This document shows positions 6,876-9,466 of a DNA stretch of 9,466 nucleotides, piece by piece. The stretch's first letter is position 1. Every line of letters begins with the position of its first letter. The stretch covers positions 1 through 9,466 of the forward strand of contig JASLGJ010000122.1 of assembly GCA_030150085.1 (NCBI GenBank), written 5' to 3'. The position numbers and the translations under genes are program-made. The notes beneath the pieces are model-generated. The model searched no databases and was not told the DNA's origin. It worked only from the letters and a program-made list of their open reading frames with translations. Source of the DNA: Candidatus Elarobacter sp. (GTDB lineage Bacteria > Vulcanimicrobiota > Vulcanimicrobiia > Vulcanimicrobiales > Vulcanimicrobiaceae).

Positions 6876-8285
6876 CAGATCCGTTCCGTCGCTCTGGACG
6901 AACTTGCGCTTGAGACCGCCGTCACCGAAGCCGAGCGTGTCGAGCTCGGCCTGGGCGAAGTTGCTGACGTCGACCGTCGCCGTGCGGAGATCGGGGTCCT
7001 GGATCGCCGAGTAATAGGTGGTGAGCGCGCCGTCGAACAGCAGCGAGGCCGGCGAGGCGATCGGCTGCGGCGCGAGCGGCGGGCCCGGTTCGAACCGCCG
7101 GCGGTCGCCGTCGAAGTTCCACGTCAGGCCCCACTGCACGCCGCTCAGCGGCGCGAGGCCGAGCGGCGAGCTGCGGCTGCTGTGGAGCAGCTTGCCGAAC
7201 GCGGCGGTGCGCAGGCGCAAGGTCAGGCAGGGGCCGCGCAGCCACGGGAACGCGTTGGCCTCCAGGCCGCCGCCGGTGCCGCGCCCGCGCGCGGGCGGCG
7301 CGATCTGCACGCCCGGCAGCACGACGCCGCTGTCTTGGAAATACGCCGCGATGCGCACCAGCAGCTCGTCGGTGCTGCCGCGCTCGAGCTGCTCCATGTC
7401 CTCCCACGGGATCAGGTAGACCAGCAGCTTGCCCGCGTTGACGAAGGCGCACAGCACCGGCTCCTCGTCCTCGTAGTTCGCGACCGACAGCAGCGCGAAG
7501 GGGCCCACCTGGCGGGCGCGCGTGATGTCGGCCGCGGTGATGCTGCGGTCGTCGGGCGTGAGATCGGTCTGCTGGGCCAGCGCCTGCAGCGCCAGCAGCC
7601 CGAGGTTGTTGTTCGCCACGACCTGCGGCGAGACGTCGACGTTGACCAGCGGGTCGCGGTCCGCCAGCGCCTGCTGGATCTGCTCCTGGTCGACCTGCGT
7701 CATCCCGATCCCGCCCAGCAGGGTCGCGCCGAGCGCCGCCGTGGGTCCGCTGGGGTTCGCCGCGAGCAGCGAGCCGTTGGTGTGCGGGATCGTGAACAAC
7801 TGGGCGAAGTTCCCGATCTGCTCGGAGAGCGCGGAGTTGACCGCGAAGAACGGGTCCACCGCCGCGGTCGGATCGCCCATGTTCGCCAGATACGTCGTGA
7901 CTTGCGCCGGCCCCATGAAGTCGACGAACTCCAAGCGGTGCCCGTAATCGCTCTGCGTGGCGTACGGCGCGAGCTGTCCGAGCGGCCCGCGGAACAGCGA
8001 CGGCGGGATCGGCTGGCCGAGAAATTCCAGCCGCGCGAACTGGATGTAGCCCGCGTAGGCGCACCGGTCGAGCGTCAGCTGGATGCCCCGATCGGTCTCG
8101 AGGGTGGGGTCGTACGCGGCCGCGATCTTGATCGGCGAGGGGTACGACATGTCGACGCCCAGGAAGTGCGGGCCGATCTGCACCGCGAGGTCGTTCGGGC
8201 CGAGCTTGAGCGTCGCTCCGCCGGCCGTCAGCCCGGTGACCGTGGCGATTCCCGTCTGCGGGTCCTTGACCAATGCCAGCGGCAT
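6873..8285 (-). CDS. Uncharacterised 470-residue protein
   Basis: This is a complete gene. The ATG at 8285 is chosen because GAGGAGGTG lies 5 bases upstream and because the protein begins there without in-frame competition. It ends in TAG, 4 bases before the next gene. I do not recognise the family. There is no signal peptide and no clear membrane span, so it is probably cytoplasmic or exported by a non-Sec route. Residues 1-100 look beta-rich (PQTGIATVTGLTAGGATLKL, then IGPHFLGVDMSYPSPIKI). Residues 145-245 are mostly helical and Gln/Ala-rich (for example QVDQEQIQQALADRD, then LGLLALQALAQQT). Residues 262-315 alternate a hydrophobic strand (FVNAGKLLVYLIPWED) with an acidic helix. Residues 325-350 are a Gly/Pro/Arg-rich loop (PPARGRGTGGG), and the C-terminal third is again beta-like with several Trp and Tyr. 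Cysteines are few (75, 279, 353). Its position between a MBL-fold enzyme and a giant repeat protein suggests a partner role in the same process, but no activity can be assigned. Confidence 0.88.
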   Translation of the reverse strand: MPLALVKDPQTGIATVTGLTAGGATLKLGPNDLAVQIGPHFLGVDMSYPSPIKIAAAYDPTLETDRGIQLTLDRCAYAGYIQFARLEFLGQPIPPSLFRGPLGQLAPYATQSDYGHRLEFVDFMGPAQVTTYLANMGDPTAAVDPFFAVNSALSEQIGNFAQLFTIPHTNGSLLAANPSGPTAALGATLLGGIGMTQVDQEQIQQALADRDPLVNVDVSPQVVANNNLGLLALQALAQQTDLTPDDRSITAADITRARQVGPFALLSVANYEDEEPVLCAFVNAGKLLVYLIPWEDMEQLERGSTDELLVRIAAYFQDSGVVLPGVQIAPPARGRGTGGGLEANAFPWLRGPCLTLRLRTAAFGKLLHSSRSSPLGLAPLSGVQWGLTWNFDGDRRRFEPGPPLAPQPIASPASLLFDGALTTYYSAIQDPDLRTATVDVSNFAQAELDTLGFGDGGLKRKFVQSDGTDL

Positions 8286-8290
8286 CTACG

Positions 8291-8299
8291 CACCTCCTC
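8291..8299 (-). promoter_or_regulatory. Strong ribosome binding site of the 470-residue gene
   Basis: On the minus strand GAGGAGGTG lies 5 bases before the ATG at 8285, an almost complete match to the anti-Shine-Dalgarno sequence. It fixes the start of that gene. The 35-base gap holding it has no T-rich hairpin (no terminator) and no recognisable promoter, which supports co-transcription with the upstream MBL-fold gene. Confidence 0.85.
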
Positions 8300-8320
8300 G
8301 CGGGCGACCGGACCGCGCTC

Positions 8321-9466
8321 TCAGTGGCGGTTGCAACTGTGCCAAAACGGGCCGACCGGGTAGGGGGCCGCCTTCGTGGTGTCGATCGGCCGCAGCGCCG
8401 TGCCGCCGGCGGGATCCAGCTCGGTCTGCACGCCGCTGCCGTAGACCTGGATGTCGAGCGTGGCCGTGCCCGCCGTCGCCGCGGCTTGAATCGCCGCGAC
8501 CTGCTCGTCGACGGGGCGCACGACCTGGTCGCCGATGATCTTCACCTTGGCGAAGGTCGGGTCGGTGAGGAAGGCCTTGCCGCCGTACGTCTTGGCGATC
8601 TCGTTGGCGTACACGCCGCCGAGCTGGTTGGCCGTCTGCGAGGTGCTCGCGACGGTGGCCAGGAGCGTGTTGGCGATCTGCGCGGTGGGCAGCGTCGTCC
8701 CGGGGTCGCTGGCGGGGCGCACGTACCAGTTCGCCATCCCCAGCCGCCCGAGCACCTCGGCGGTGGGGTGCGCGTGGAAGCTCTCCTTCACCCCGCTGGT
8801 GATGATGCCCACGCGCGGCTTGAGCGTCGAGAGCAGGTAGACGTCGACGCTCGACATGCTGGCGTGGTGGTCGGCCTTGAACACGCAGCAGTGGCCGGGC
8901 ACCGTGGCCTTCGCCGCGTTGGCCGCGTTGGCCGTGGGCGGGTAGCGCGTTTCGAGCGCGATGCCGACCTGCGTCTCGACGTCGGCGTGGCTGGTGAACT
9001 TGCGCGCCGCCTTGGCCCCGCTGCCGCTGCCGTCGGGCATCGAGAACGTGTCGTTGCCGCCGTACTTCGAACCCGTGCCCGCGATGTCGCCGCCCAGGAA
9101 GTAGCGGAACGAGCCGTACTCGAGCACGAACACGATGGAGCGGTCGTTCTGATCGGGCTTGGAGCCCACCGACGCGATGGGCACGAGCGCCTGGCCGTCG
9201 CCCGGCGAGACCGACTGCGACGAGGCCAGCGCGGTCAGCGTGACCGGCAGGTTCGCGGCGCCGGCGTTGCCCAGCGAGAGGATGCAGCTCGTGCCGCCGA
9301 CCCGCCCGCCGGGCGTGACGTCCACCACCTCGGTCGCGTAGTCGGCGGCGTACTTGTTGTAGCTCAGCAGCAGCGGCCCGTCGCCGTCGGCCTTGGCGTT
9401 GCGGGTGGCCTGGTACACCTTGGCCGGCGCGTGGCGGAGCCCGATCGTGAAGGTCTTCTTGGGCGC
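8321..9466 (-). CDS. MBL-fold (ComEC/Rec2-like) metallohydrolase, 5'-truncated
   Basis: The frame is open to the right window edge, so only the C-terminal 381 residues are visible; numbering below is from that edge. A hydrophobic strand followed by FLGGDIAG (Asp127) matches the GD motif of ComEC/Rec2-like metallo-beta-lactamase-fold proteins. FKADHHAS (His200, His201) matches their HHGS motif, with Ala for the usual Gly. The strand PRVGIITSG followed by HAHPT (His231, His233) matches the final conserved strand and His-Pro. In this fold such Asp and His residues help bind two metal ions, and the enzymes cleave phosphoesters or related bonds. The substrate here is unknown. The first metal motif (HxHxDH) must lie outside the window. 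About 73 residues separate GGD from HH, far more than usual, and about 150 residues follow HAHP, including a tail that ends in FWHSCNRH. No membrane segment is seen in this part, so it is not a full ComEC channel. The GTG at 9418 is internal, not the start. It is probably first, or at least upstream, in an operon with the two following genes. Confidence 0.8.
   Translation of the reverse strand, partial: APKKTFTIGLRHAPAKVYQATRNAKADGDGPLLLSYNKYAADYATEVVDVTPGGRVGGTSCILSLGNAGAANLPVTLTALASSQSVSPGDGQALVPIASVGSKPDQNDRSIVFVLEYGSFRYFLGGDIAGTGSKYGGNDTFSMPDGSGSGAKAARKFTSHADVETQVGIALETRYPPTANAANAAKATVPGHCCVFKADHHASMSSVDVYLLSTLKPRVGIITSGVKESFHAHPTAEVLGRLGMANWYVRPASDPGTTLPTAQIANTLLATVASTSQTANQLGGVYANEIAKTYGGKAFLTDPTFAKVKIIGDQVVRPVDEQVAAIQAAATAGTATLDIQVYGSGVQTELDPAGGTALRPIDTTKAAPYPVGPFWHSCNRH

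Noticed and set aside
17..6913. Plus-strand open frame of about 2,300 codons
   Set aside because: Its translation is Arg-, Gly- and Ala-rich low complexity. It is exactly the codon-aligned antisense of the giant minus-strand gene, which has coherent beta-repeat and fibronectin-III-like sequence.
6922..8064. Second minus-strand frame of about 380 codons inside the 470-residue gene
   Set aside because: Arg/Ala/Gly-rich, with no ribosome binding site and wholly inside a better-supported gene in another frame.
8286..8320. Terminator or promoter in the gap between the first two genes
   Set aside because: Only short GC-rich pairing is possible, with no T-run and no -10/-35-like sequence; the gap mainly holds the ribosome binding site.
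6837..8363. Plus-strand open frame of about 500 codons
   Set aside because: Arg-rich antisense shadow of the 470-residue gene, which has a strong ribosome binding site on the minus strand.
9416..9418. GTG as the start of the MBL-fold gene
   Set aside because: The frame stays open upstream to the window edge with protein-like sequence, and the essential first metal motif of the fold is not downstream of this GTG, so it is an internal valine.

Overview
The window is very GC-rich bacterial DNA. Its third codon positions are almost all G or C, and one gene carries a strong Shine-Dalgarno sequence. Composition alone does not fix the phylum: Actinomycetota, Myxococcota and Eremiobacterota-type bacteria would all fit. 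All real coding capacity is on the minus strand, so the genes read from the right edge to the left edge. Both outer genes are cut by the window ends.

Reading 5'->3' on the minus strand there are three genes. (1) 9466-8321 is the C-terminal 381 residues of a metallo-beta-lactamase-fold protein of the ComEC/Rec2-like type. The GGD, DHHAS and HAHP motifs are visible, and its start and HxHxDH motif lie outside the window. (2) 8285-6873, after a 35-base gap, is a complete 470-residue soluble protein that I do not recognise. It is preceded by a near-perfect GAGGAGGTG ribosome binding site. (3) 6868-1, starting 4 bases after that stop, is a giant gene of at least 2,289 codons that runs off the left edge. 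No promoter or terminator is visible between the genes, so they look like one operon.

The giant protein has no signal peptide. Its visible order is: two fibronectin-III-like modules; a long beta-rich region containing five diverged tandem units of about 125 residues, with Trp residues at 523, 651, 777, 901 and 1023; further beta-rich segments; an alpha-helical tail ending in an uncharged Gly/Ala-rich hydrophobic segment; a 35-residue pure Gly/Ser linker; and then at least four fibronectin-III-like modules. This looks like a large structural, adhesive or scaffold protein, but its function is not evident from sequence.

The most interesting aspect is the combination of a MBL-fold hydrolase with an internal insert and a C-terminal extension, an orphan 470-residue protein, and a translationally linked giant beta-repeat protein. 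It does not correspond to any system I can name. The long plus-strand open frames are antisense shadows of these genes and are not counted as genes.
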